The position numbers were made by a program, and so were the translations under genes. From JAEUIT01 sp044220875 (GTDB taxonomy: Bacteria > Planctomycetota > Phycisphaerae > Phycisphaerales > SM1A02): a stretch of DNA of 64,000 nucleotides. Below the pieces are notes generated by a model. It worked only from the letters and a program-made list of their open reading frames with translations. It was not told where the DNA came from and searched no databases. Where the stretch lies: contig JBGAQH010000002.1 in the NCBI GenBank assembly GCA_044220875.1, positions 558,001-622,000 on the forward strand, read 5' to 3'. Position 1 is the first letter of the stretch; each line of letters begins with the position of its first letter. Positions 36,988 through 44,676 of this stretch are shown piece after piece.

Positions 36988-37551
36988 TCACCGCCGCCGC
37001 CGCGGGCCCCCCAACAGACCGATCGCGAGAAGCGCTCCCGCCCCGGGGGTCGGGATGGTCGAGAAGTAGAGGTTGTCGAGGAAGGCCTGGCCCGTTCCGG
37101 AGGCGTCACCTCGGAACCAGATTCGGTCGAACGGCTCATCCGAATAGAGTCCGCCGAATCGCTGGTTCACCGAACCAGCGAACTCCGTCGTGTAGAAGAT
37201 CTGATTGCCGCTCCAGAGATTCACGAGCAGCGACGCAGGAAAATGGAAGGCGATCGCGTGGATCGGCTTGTCGAACGTCAACTCGATGATCGAGTTCCCG
37301 TCGAGGCCCCAGCCGTCCTGCGGAAAGTTGTCGGACTGGTAGGAGAAGTTCAGGTCCGGTCCCGTGAAGTTCACGCCGAGCGGCGCGTACTGGGTGGTGA
37401 TCGCCGTGGACCCGAACTCGGCGAAGGTGATCGTCGAGTAGCTTCCCGCGGCTTGGGCCCAGGGATCGAACTGGATCGTGTACTTGGTCACGCCAGCGAG
37501 ACACGGCTGGGCGGCGAATGCGATCGAGCAGATCAGTGCGATGCGAGTCAA
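36988..37551 (-). CDS. Secreted PEP-CTERM-like protein, copy 1
   Basis: The 187-residue protein starts with a TTG at 37551, preceded by a perfect AAGGAGGT at a 5-nt spacing. An N-terminal signal peptide (ALICSIAFAAQPCLAG) precedes a beta-rich body. The C-terminus is IPTPGAGALLAIGLLGGPRRRR: a Pro-Thr-Pro motif, hydrophobic span and basic tail, as in PEP-CTERM sorting signals. It is a close paralogue of the next gene upstream. The body is not recognised beyond this. An exosortase, expected to process the signal, is not in the window. Confidence 0.85.
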   Translation of the reverse strand: MTRIALICSIAFAAQPCLAGVTKYTIQFDPWAQAAGSYSTITFAEFGSTAITTQYAPLGVNFTGPDLNFSYQSDNFPQDGWGLDGNSIIELTFDKPIHAIAFHFPASLLVNLWSGNQIFYTTEFAGSVNQRFGGLYSDEPFDRIWFRGDASGTGQAFLDNLYFSTIPTPGAGALLAIGLLGGPRRRR

Positions 37552-37563
37552 CTGGCACCTCCT

Positions 37564-38133
37564 TCAGCACGTCCGGCGACGAGCCCGGCGAAGGCCCCAC
37601 AGCCCCAGCAGCCCGAGCGCCCCGGGGGTCGGGATCGTCGAGAAGTAGAGGTTGTCGAGGAAGGCCTGACTCGTTTCTGAGACACCGCCCCGGAACCAGA
37701 TTCTGTCGAACGGCTGATCCGAATAGAGCCCGCCGAATCGCTGGTTCACCGAACCAGCGAACTCCGTCGTGTAGAAGATCTGATTGCCGCTCCAGAGGTT
37801 CACGAGCAGCGACGCAGGAAAATGAAATGCGATCGCGTTGATCGGCTCGTCGAAGGTCAGCTCGATGATTGAGTTCCCGTCGAGACCCCAGCCGTCCTGC
37901 GGGAAGTTCGTCTGTTGGAAGTACGCGAAGTTCAGGTCCGGTCCCGTGAAGTTCACGCCGAGCGGCGCGTACTGGGTGGTGATCGCCGTGGACCCGAACT
38001 CGGCGAAGGTGATCGTCGAGTAGCTTCCCGCGGCTTGGGCCCATGGATCGAACTGGATGCTGAACTCCGTGACAGAGGCAAGGGCGGGGCTCGAGATCAG
38101 TGCAAATGCACACGCTACGGTTGTCTTGGTCAA
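37564..38133 (-). CDS. Secreted PEP-CTERM-like protein, copy 2
   Basis: The 189-residue paralogue of the downstream gene also starts at a TTG (38133) with GGAGGT five nt before it. The TTG overlaps the stop of the upstream gene as TTGA. The two copies differ in signal peptide and tail (here IPTPGALGLLGLWGLRRAR). They share a long identical stretch, protein AQAAGSYSTITFAEFGSTAI onward, and about 115 nt with no mismatch (37346-37461 against 37934-38042 approximately). That indicates recent duplication or gene conversion. Function is unknown. Confidence 0.85.
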   Translation of the reverse strand: MTKTTVACAFALISSPALASVTEFSIQFDPWAQAAGSYSTITFAEFGSTAITTQYAPLGVNFTGPDLNFAYFQQTNFPQDGWGLDGNSIIELTFDEPINAIAFHFPASLLVNLWSGNQIFYTTEFAGSVNQRFGGLYSDQPFDRIWFRGGVSETSQAFLDNLYFSTIPTPGALGLLGLWGLRRARRRTC

Positions 38134-39734
38134 TTGGCACCTCCTTCGGCGAGTGCCACGACCAGCGCTGCGATCCCAAGACGCTCCGAGCTGGACGCTC
38201 CAGACGCCCAGTTGATGAAGGCGGAAGTCGACGGGAACCCCGCGAATTGCAGGAGCGTTTCCTGGTCAATCAGCGACTCGCCTGATGACGCCGCGCCCAT
38301 CGCGAACTGCCCCGAGCCGAACTCGGCGACGGCACACGCGTCAGAGCAGCTGGAACCCCAAAAGCCGAGCAGCGTGGCCAAGTCGCCCGCATCGACTTCT
38401 CCATTCATGTCGATGTCGGGCTCGTCGACCGCTCCGCAGCTCGGAGCGCTGCCCCACGCCCCGAGCAGGACCGCGAGGTCGCCCGCGTCGACCGTGCCAT
38501 TGCCATCGAAGTTGATGAGGCAGGGACGGTGGATCAGGACCACTGGACGCCGGATCGGCGAAACACTCGTGCGCGCCGTCCCCACCACCCACTGGCTGCC
38601 GTTGATGCCCTTGGCCTCAAGCACCTGCCACGACCCGCCGAACCCGTCGAGAAGGCCGTCGAACTCCTCGACGATCCACGTGCCACCCGAGAGCGTCCAA
38701 CGGTATGCGATGTCCTGGTCAGGCGACTCGCCAATAACTCGATAGCAGCTTCCGATCGCCTCGGAGATCGCGTTTGCGACCGATTGCTGGTCCACATCGA
38801 GCCCCGAGAACTGGTGTAGATCCGTCACCTCTTGGGCTTCGTCCCAGAACGCCGCCTTCGAGAAACAGCCCTCGCCCAGGAGGCTTGCCGGTTCGTATCG
38901 CTGGTAGCCGACCGCCAAGAGGTCGTCGTTGATCGAGAACGCCTCGCTTGCGGCGTCCGAGGCGCCGCTCGGCACAGCCTCCTCCAGATCGATCGAGCCA
39001 ATCAAACTCGGATCAAGCGTCCACTCGTTCCCGGTCCGGACGCTGTCGCACACTGAACTTTGGCCGCAGGTCCCTTGGTAGCCAGCGGCCGTCGGCCACG
39101 CTTCGACCGAATTGACGGTTCGCGCCAGCGACTGCCCCGCCTCGGGAGCGAGATCGAGAAGCTCGTCGGGAGCGTCTCCCTCGAGCCACGCGAACGCATG
39201 CACGAGCTTGTTCGCCGGATCGCCGAAGCAGGACAGATCTGTCAGCGCCTCGCCGACGACCACCGCGGGAAAGCGATCGTTCACTCCCCACGCCTTCCCG
39301 CCCCGCACAACGGTTTCGGCGAAGTCATCAAGGAGGGTCGAGTTCGCGGGTGTCGCAAGGTCCCACACGTACGGCCTCGTCCCACTTTCGACCGTCGGCT
39401 GACTGAACAGCCGCCAGCCAGCCACGAGGCCGGCATCGTTGATGTCGCGAGCCTCGCCGCCCAATCCGCCTCCGGAACCCACAGTCATCAGGTTCACCGC
39501 GGTCCACGTCGGCGGACAACAGCCGCCCGCACAGGGGACCCAGAGCGTCGGCACGAAGTCGAGATCGCCCGTCGTAAACGACGATCCCACGATGTAGCCG
39601 TTGTTATTGATCGCGTACGGAATCGCTCGATTCCGCCCCTCGACCGGCTGCAGCTCAATGACGTGGTAGCGGTCGCTCACCTGAGCGGACGCGCTCCGGC
39701 TGAGGACCCCGGGTGCGATCGCTGACGCGACCAT
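38130..39734 (-). CDS. Secreted HAF-repeat protein with internal GC-type dockerin; start region affected by 8-bp repeat
   Basis: The 534-residue frame begins at the ATG at 39734, but this leaves the signal peptide short (MVASAIAPGVLSRSASAQ). HAF-type repeats such as AIPYAINNNGYIVGSS, ARDINDAGLVAGWRL and VNDRFPAVVVG are spread through residues about 35-160. A GC-type dockerin pair (NFDGNGTVDAGDLAVLLGAW, DIDMNGEVDAGDLATLLGFW) lies near residues 400-460, not at the C-terminus. A better ATG at 39792, with GGGAGGG 6 nt before it, is out of frame across an 8-bp tandem repeat (39738-39782). The stop overlaps the start of the downstream PEP-CTERM gene. Confidence 0.75.
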   Translation of the reverse strand: MVASAIAPGVLSRSASAQVSDRYHVIELQPVEGRNRAIPYAINNNGYIVGSSFTTGDLDFVPTLWVPCAGGCCPPTWTAVNLMTVGSGGGLGGEARDINDAGLVAGWRLFSQPTVESGTRPYVWDLATPANSTLLDDFAETVVRGGKAWGVNDRFPAVVVGEALTDLSCFGDPANKLVHAFAWLEGDAPDELLDLAPEAGQSLARTVNSVEAWPTAAGYQGTCGQSSVCDSVRTGNEWTLDPSLIGSIDLEEAVPSGASDAASEAFSINDDLLAVGYQRYEPASLLGEGCFSKAAFWDEAQEVTDLHQFSGLDVDQQSVANAISEAIGSCYRVIGESPDQDIAYRWTLSGGTWIVEEFDGLLDGFGGSWQVLEAKGINGSQWVVGTARTSVSPIRRPVVLIHRPCLINFDGNGTVDAGDLAVLLGAWGSAPSCGAVDEPDIDMNGEVDAGDLATLLGFWGSSCSDACAVAEFGSGQFAMGAASSGESLIDQETLLQFAGFPSTSAFINWASGASSSERLGIAALVVALAEGGAN

Positions 39735-39737
39735 CAG

Positions 39738-39782
39738 ACCAGCGGACCAGCGGACCAGCGGACCAGCGGACCAGCGGACCAG
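39738..39782. repeat. 8-bp tandem repeat (ACCAGCGG, about 5.6 copies)
   Basis: Five exact copies of ACCAGCGG (39738-39777) and five bases of a sixth lie between the strong Shine-Dalgarno/ATG at 39792 and the body of the HAF-repeat gene. Eight is not a multiple of three, so gain or loss of units changes the reading frame. Confidence 0.9.
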
Positions 39783-39792
39783 AACGGTTCAT

Positions 39793-40198
39793 ACCTACCC
39801 TCCCTGCTTCAACATCCTGATGGGATCTGTCGACAGGTCCCATCGTCTGATCGGTCGACCGCGCCCTTTATCGCGGTCGAGTTCACGACACCAGGCGGAG
39901 AATGTCCGCGGATCCCGACGAGGAATATCGAAATTCGCGCAATCCATATGGGCCGGACTCCTCGCCTTCAGAGGTAGACACGCGCCGCTGGGGGCCACGC
40001 TCGACCGAACCGCGAACGCGCCGGCCGCCGATGCGGCCGCCCCGGCGATCAGGCTGTCGACCTTGAGAGCAACCCGAGATCGGCACCCCGGCCTGGCGGT
40101 TGATCCCGCCAACGCGAAGGCCGCTGCCGAGCCAACCGCGCCGAGCCTGACGCGCGTCGGTATTCTCCTCGCGTTCTTCTCCGCCTCCCCCGCCACCC
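39793..40198. other. Divergent intergenic region between the HAF-repeat gene and glmM
   Basis: The 406 nt contain the minus-strand ribosome binding site (GGGAGGG, about 39799-39805) of the repeat-affected gene. No convincing coding region is seen. Minus- and plus-strand open frames exist, but their composition is the usual high-GC background. No clear promoter could be assigned, apart from a possible TATTCT near 40171-40176 for the mutase gene. Confidence 0.4.
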
Positions 40199-41611
40199 AT
40201 GTCCGCCCCCACCGATGCTCCCCTCATGCTCTCCGTCTCCGGTGCCCGCGGCATCGTCGGCGTGACCATGACTCCCGTCGTCGCCGCCGAGTTTGCCGCG
40301 GCGTTTGGTTCGCACCTCCGCAATACGCTCGGCGCGAAGCGGCCGAAGCTCGTCGTCGGGCGTGACGGCCGAGCGGGCGGCGAGTGCCTGGCCTTGGCGG
40401 TGCGCGGGGCGCTGGCGTCGACCGGCTGCGATGTCATCGACCTCGGCGTGACGATGACCCCGACGGTCGGCGTGATGATCCGCCACCTCAAGGCCGACGG
40501 CGGCATGTGCGTGACCGCGAGCCACAATCCGATCGAGTGGAACGGTCTCAAGTGCCTCGACGGCGATGGTCTCGCCCCGCCGAAGGAGGTCGCCAACGCG
40601 ATCATCGCCCGCTACCGCGAGAAGCGGTTCCACTTCGAGAGTTCACCCGGCATCGGCACGATGGCGGTCGACACGACCGGGAACGAGACGCACATCGCGA
40701 AGGTGCTGGCGATCGCCGACGTCGACGCGATTCGGGCCAAGCGTTTCACCGTCGTCCTCGACAGCGTGAACGCCTCGGGCTGCGTGCCGGGCCGGGCCCT
40801 GCTCGAACGGCTCGGCTGCACGGTGAAGCACATCCATGGCGAGCCGACCGGCATCTTCGGTCACACGCCCGAGCCGATCGAATCGAATCTCGGCGACCTC
40901 ATCGCCGCGACCCGCTCGACCGCCGGCGCCGCCTGCGGCTTCTCGCAGGATCCCGATGCCGATCGCCTGGCGATCGTCGATGAGAAGGGCCGCTTCATCG
41001 GCGAGGAGTACACGCTCGTCCTGGCGGCGCTCCGCATGCTTCAGAAGCACCACCAGACAGGCGGCCAGCCCGGCGCCACGCTCGCGGCGAATCTCTCGAC
41101 CAGCCGCATGATCGACGACGTCGCCAAGCAGTTCGGGGCGACCGTCCTTCGCACCGCGGTCGGTGAGGCCAACGTCGTCGCCGCCCTCAAGCCGGCGAAC
41201 GGCCTGATGGGCGGCGAGGGCAACGGCGGCGTGATCCTCCCGAACATCTGCTGGGTGCGCGATTCGCTCAGCGCGATGGCGCTCGTGCTCGACCTGCTGG
41301 CCCACGACGGCCGACCGCTCTCGGCGATCGTCGACGGCCTGCCGAAGTACGCGATGGTGAAGACGAAGCTCGACCTGAGCTCGATCGGCGGCCTCGCGGT
41401 GGTCGGTCCGGCGCTTGCAAAGACCAAGGCCGCCTTCGCGAAGGAACGGATCTCCGACGTCGACGGCGTCCGCATCGACTTCGCCGACGGCTGGGTGCAT
41501 CTCAGGGCGAGCAACACCGAGCCGATCGTGCGGATCATCGCGGAGGGGGCGACGAAAGAACGCGCGGATGCGCTGGTAAGGGCGTGCGCGAAGGCGGCGG
41601 GGCTGGAATAG
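40199..41611 (+). CDS. glmM: Phosphoglucosamine mutase/phosphomannomutase family enzyme
   Basis: The 470-residue protein has the four alpha-D-phosphohexomutase signatures. SVSGARGIVGVTMTP marks the start. VTASHNPIEWNG contains the phosphorylated Ser100-type serine. DPDADRLAIVDEKG is the metal-binding loop. GEGNGGVI and RASNTEPIVRIIAEGA bind sugar and phosphate. GlmM makes glucosamine-1-phosphate for peptidoglycan or UDP-GlcNAc; a phosphomannomutase role cannot be excluded, so the symbol is provisional. The last 60 bases differ from a duplicate 3' end found 2.5 kb downstream, which suggests that the present tail was replaced by recombination. Confidence 0.85.
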   Translation: MSAPTDAPLMLSVSGARGIVGVTMTPVVAAEFAAAFGSHLRNTLGAKRPKLVVGRDGRAGGECLALAVRGALASTGCDVIDLGVTMTPTVGVMIRHLKADGGMCVTASHNPIEWNGLKCLDGDGLAPPKEVANAIIARYREKRFHFESSPGIGTMAVDTTGNETHIAKVLAIADVDAIRAKRFTVVLDSVNASGCVPGRALLERLGCTVKHIHGEPTGIFGHTPEPIESNLGDLIAATRSTAGAACGFSQDPDADRLAIVDEKGRFIGEEYTLVLAALRMLQKHHQTGGQPGATLAANLSTSRMIDDVAKQFGATVLRTAVGEANVVAALKPANGLMGGEGNGGVILPNICWVRDSLSAMALVLDLLAHDGRPLSAIVDGLPKYAMVKTKLDLSSIGGLAVVGPALAKTKAAFAKERISDVDGVRIDFADGWVHLRASNTEPIVRIIAEGATKERADALVRACAKAAGLE

Positions 41612-41760
41612 TGGGAACTCCAGCATCCCGCTCCCTCGCGCGGAGGAGGAGATGCGCGATAGAACGAGATCACGCCGCGGACGTGACATGTAGCAGCCAC
41701 AGCCTCGGGGGCGGATGCACCGCCCGCCGCTTCGAGTTTGAGCCCCCGAGCGCGAGCACG

Positions 41761-42162
41761 CTACGGACACGGATCCGCAAACAGCGGCTGGGCCCAATAG
41801 GTCGTCCAAGACGTGAGGGCTACCTCGATCTCGCAATCGGGCCATTCCTCCCCGCAGATCGGTGCGTGATACTTGCACTTACAGCTCTTGTCGGGAGAAA
41901 GGTATTGCCCTCCCGTAAAGAGGCTTCCGCTGGGGACGGCAATTCGAATGGTCGGATTCCACATCGAATCCGGCTCCCCCGAGCATGACCACGTCACTTC
42001 GCCATCCGTACACTGGATCGTCATTCCACCGGCGTAGTCGCAACAGTGTTGATTTTCGTTGTGATAGCAACTCAATCCAACCGGGTCCGGTCCACCTTGC
42101 CCAAGGGCCGTCCTGGAGATGAGTGTGCATACCGCAATGACCATAAGGATGACATGCTTCAT
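41761..42162 (-). CDS. Small secreted cysteine-rich protein of unknown family
   Basis: The 133-residue protein has a signal peptide (MKHVILMVIAVCTLISRTALG) and about ten cysteines in the mature part (SCYHNENQHCCDYAGG, CTDGEVTWSCSG, CKCKYHAPICGEEW), so disulphide-stabilised folding outside the cytoplasm is likely. GAGGAA precedes the ATG at a normal distance. It is within the insert behind glmM, 72 nt downstream of the other insert gene. I recognise no family. Confidence 0.75.
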   Translation of the reverse strand: MKHVILMVIAVCTLISRTALGQGGPDPVGLSCYHNENQHCCDYAGGMTIQCTDGEVTWSCSGEPDSMWNPTIRIAVPSGSLFTGGQYLSPDKSCKCKYHAPICGEEWPDCEIEVALTSWTTYWAQPLFADPCP

Positions 42163-42234
42163 GACGATTCCTCGATAGAATGTTCACATCCTGAAAATGG
42201 CGCTTTGATACGGATGGGAAGACTGTCACACCGG

Positions 42235-43725
42235 CTAGCGATTCGTCGCGTCTCGTGCCCTCCAGAGGCCCAAGCTCTCGATCCTGGCCTTCTGCTCGCT
42301 CTCGCACTGTCGCCTCCATCGCTCGAGTCGGTCGCGAGCCGCATCAACCGTGTTGCCGCGCACCTCGCCGGCGATGACGTCTGATGCGACGGCCATTCTC
42401 GCTCGTGCGGCTTCGAATGCTTCCTGAATGCGTCCGACGCAGGCTGCGTTGGCCTCTTGGGTGGCGGAGAACGTCTTCACCCGCTCGAGCCAATATGCGT
42501 CGATCGCGATCCGCACCGCATCCTCGGTTTGCCGACGGCTCTGCTCGCTTGTGACAGCGAGCGTTTCCGCGAGCTCCTCGTCCAGGCCCCAATCGACCCG
42601 TGCCTCTTCGACAATCGATCGGAGATCCCATGGATCGACAACCGCCGGTCCATACGCCGCAGCGAAGATCGCAGCTCGAAGCTTGTTCGCGCATGCGGCG
42701 GAGACCGATCCGCACAGCGACTCCAGAAGCTGCAGGCGAGCCTTCGCGATGCGCTCCTCCGACGCCGCCATCCGCGAAAGTATCCCCCGTCGCGCGGTCC
42801 TCAGCTCTGACCGCACTGTCGCGAGCGCTTCCTCATTGTCCGGCGAGCGAGCAGGCAGGCTCTCCATCTCGCTTCGGTATCGCTCGTCCTGGATGATTGC
42901 GGCATCGCGAGACCGCTCCCACGCTACGGTGGCGAAGCGGAGCTCCTGCAACTGGGTGTCGAGCGACGGGAGTTCCAATGGGAGCCCGTCGCGGTCCGCT
43001 CCGGTTTCGCAACCGGCCATGAACGAGCCGAGCATCTCCAGCACGTCAATCCGCGCCATCGGGAGGAGCGCGCCCGCCAAGCGATCCTGATCGAGCTCGC
43101 GCAGTGCGCGGACTCGAGATCCAATCTGATCCGCTCGCTCCTCGCCCAACTCCTTCGCGAGAAGCGCTGCGAGCCCAGTGTTCTCATGCTCAAGAAGCTC
43201 GCTGGCTGCGCTGCGCCTACGCCGAAGCAGATCCTGCACTCGCGACAGCCGCTGTTCGGCCGTTGCCGCTTGACGGGACTTGCAGTTGGCCGACGCTTCC
43301 CACAGTGCCGGGAGTCTCGCGCGCCGAATTTCCATGTCGGATGCGACGAGAGCGCGAAATGCTTCGAGCACGAGCGGAGCTTCACGATCGGATATGTCCG
43401 GGCACAAGCGGCAGATCCTTCCGGCCAGCGCATCATCGACCTGCCGCGGAATGTAGAGGGACCAGACCGGGAGATCGGTCGTCGGCGAACCCATCTTGAG
43501 CGCCTCGAGAGTCGCATCCGGCCTACCTTCTTGCGGCGGACCCGCGCGAACAGGCGCGGGGGGTTCACGTGCAGCGTCCTTCAGACGACCTGCCGAAAGC
43601 TCTGAGCGGGGAACGGGCGGATGGACGGAATCGCCTTTCAAGCGATCCGGAGGCGGCTCTGCAATCCCGGCGAGAACCGATCCCAAGAGTGCCATCAAAC
43701 CAGCGAAAGCGTGCGCTAGGGGCAT
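42235..43725 (-). CDS. Secreted alpha-helical protein of unknown family
   Basis: The protein from the ATG at 43725 has 496 residues; the open frame extends to a GTG at 43743. A signal peptide (MPLAHAFAGLMALLGSVLAG) is followed by a Pro-rich linker (residues about 15-70). The rest is almost entirely charged alpha-helix of coiled-coil character (for example AEQRLSRVQDLLRRRRSAAS). It carries scattered cysteines. No family is recognised. A poly-G/C tract of 14 lies about 70 bp upstream of the start. It belongs to the low-GC insert. Confidence 0.7.
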   Translation of the reverse strand: MPLAHAFAGLMALLGSVLAGIAEPPPDRLKGDSVHPPVPRSELSAGRLKDAAREPPAPVRAGPPQEGRPDATLEALKMGSPTTDLPVWSLYIPRQVDDALAGRICRLCPDISDREAPLVLEAFRALVASDMEIRRARLPALWEASANCKSRQAATAEQRLSRVQDLLRRRRSAASELLEHENTGLAALLAKELGEERADQIGSRVRALRELDQDRLAGALLPMARIDVLEMLGSFMAGCETGADRDGLPLELPSLDTQLQELRFATVAWERSRDAAIIQDERYRSEMESLPARSPDNEEALATVRSELRTARRGILSRMAASEERIAKARLQLLESLCGSVSAACANKLRAAIFAAAYGPAVVDPWDLRSIVEEARVDWGLDEELAETLAVTSEQSRRQTEDAVRIAIDAYWLERVKTFSATQEANAACVGRIQEAFEAARARMAVASDVIAGEVRGNTVDAARDRLERWRRQCESEQKARIESLGLWRARDATNR

Positions 43726-43795
43726 AACGATGTTCCAGTACACCCATGTCGGGCTTCAGGCGGATCTCCACCCGGACGCAAGAGTAAGCGTAATT

Positions 43796-43809
43796 GGGGG
43801 GGGGGGGGG
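43796..43809. repeat. Homopolymer tract of 14 G
   Basis: Fourteen consecutive G on the plus strand lie upstream of the minus-strand gene starting at 43725, where promoter elements would sit. Such tracts are prone to slippage. Frames through an ATG at 43812 do not connect to that gene in any of the three phases. Confidence 0.95.
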
Positions 43810-43962
43810 CATCGTCAAGCGGACTTCGATGAATACACCGTGGATTGTGAAAGCCGATCCAGATCCGCCCAACCAACGAGCAAGCGAAAAGGATGAACTC
43901 TCCCGATCGCGGGCGAGACTCCTGTGCAGGCCTGCCGACATTGCGGAGCGATCGCACATCGG

Positions 43963-44148
43963 AAGGCCGCATACGCGAAGGAACGGATCTCCGACGTCGA
44001 CGGCGTCCGCATCGACTTCGCCGACGGCTGGGTGCATCTCAGGGCGAGCAACACCGAGCCGATCGTGCGGATCATTGCGGAGGGGGCAACCAAGGCTCGG
44101 GCCGATGCGCTCATCGCCGACTGTTCGCGGGCCGCGGGGCTGGGCTGA
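43963..44148 (+). pseudogene. Truncated duplicate of the glmM 3' end
   Basis: Positions 43963-44148 repeat the last part of glmM (41426-41611), from AAGGCCGC onward. There are 102 consecutive identical bases (41437-41538) and 113 of 114 identical overall up to 41550. After this the tails diverge at many positions (protein ADALIADCSRAAGLG here, ADALVRACAKAAGLE in the full gene). No start codon or upstream domains are present, so it is a fragment that ends in a stop at 44146-44148. Confidence 0.9.
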
Positions 44149-44220
44149 CTCGCGGCCCGGGGGCGAACGCGGCCGAATCGCCGACCCGGCCAATGGGGAC
44201 GCGGGGGGACGCGACGTGGT

Positions 44221-44226
44221 TACACT
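44221..44226 (+). promoter_or_regulatory. TACACT -10-like box 6 nt before the lipoprotein gene
   Basis: TACACT is followed by six C residues and the GTG start at 44233. There is no ribosome binding site, as in other leaderless-type starts here. Confidence 0.55.
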
Positions 44227-44232
44227 CCCCCC

Positions 44233-44676
44233 GTGCATCGAACTGCCCTCCGTGCCCTCTGCGTCATCGCCGTGCCTGCGATGCTCATGACATCCTGCCA
44301 GACGGTCCGTTCGGACCCGGCGAAGGCCACGCGGCAATATCCATTCTGGCTCAAGCAGGGCGAGACGCTCCCGGCCCAAGTGCTCGCCGAGGGCGAGTCC
44401 ATGGTCATCGTCAACGCGACCACGCGTTCCTTCGACAACGTTGACGTCTGGCTCAACGAACGGTACGTGCAGCACGTCGACCGCGTCGCCGCCGGCGAGA
44501 ACAAGCGGCTCTCGATGGCCGACTTCTGGGATATCCGCGGCGAGGGCCCGAACCCGGGCGGCCTCTTCCGCTACTACCAGCCGACGCCGATCCGGCTCGT
44601 CCAGATCCAGACCTCCGACCCCGCCGCGCCGCTCATTGGTCTTCAGGCCGTGCTGACGGAAGTGGAGACGCGATAA
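44233..44676 (+). CDS. Hypothetical lipoprotein, DUF1425/YcfL-like in pattern
   Basis: The 147-residue protein starts at a GTG (44233). The signal peptide ends in the lipobox LMTSC near residue 22. The body includes VNATTRSFDNVDVWLNERYV and YYQPTPIRLVQIQT. The DUF1425 resemblance rests on size and lipobox only. The gene lies just after the glmM fragment and overlaps the convergent EEP gene by 44 nt at its 3' end. Confidence 0.65.
   Translation: MHRTALRALCVIAVPAMLMTSCQTVRSDPAKATRQYPFWLKQGETLPAQVLAEGESMVIVNATTRSFDNVDVWLNERYVQHVDRVAAGENKRLSMADFWDIRGEGPNPGGLFRYYQPTPIRLVQIQTSDPAAPLIGLQAVLTEVETR

Larger units (their letters stand above)
41612..43962. mobile_element. Low-GC insert between two copies of the glmM 3' end
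   Basis: The 2.35 kb lie between the end of glmM and a truncated duplicate of its 3' part (43963-44148). The DNA is visibly poorer in G+C than its surroundings and encodes two minus-strand secreted proteins of no recognised family, plus a 14-base G run. No integrase or transposase is present. The arrangement is that expected from single-crossover (Campbell) integration of a circular DNA carrying a glmM fragment. Confidence 0.6.

Noticed and set aside
39795..40196. Minus-strand open frame of 133 codons upstream of the HAF-repeat gene
   Set aside because: No domain, signal peptide or ribosome binding site supports it, and the region also holds equally long frames on the other strand.
41612..43962. 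Conventional insertion sequence at the glmM insert
   Set aside because: No transposase, terminal inverted repeats or target duplication are visible; the flanking duplication is part of glmM instead.
43565..43972. Minus-strand frame with poly-proline reaching across the G tract
   Set aside because: It overlaps the signal peptide of the clearer gene and the glmM fragment, and it has no recognisable domain.
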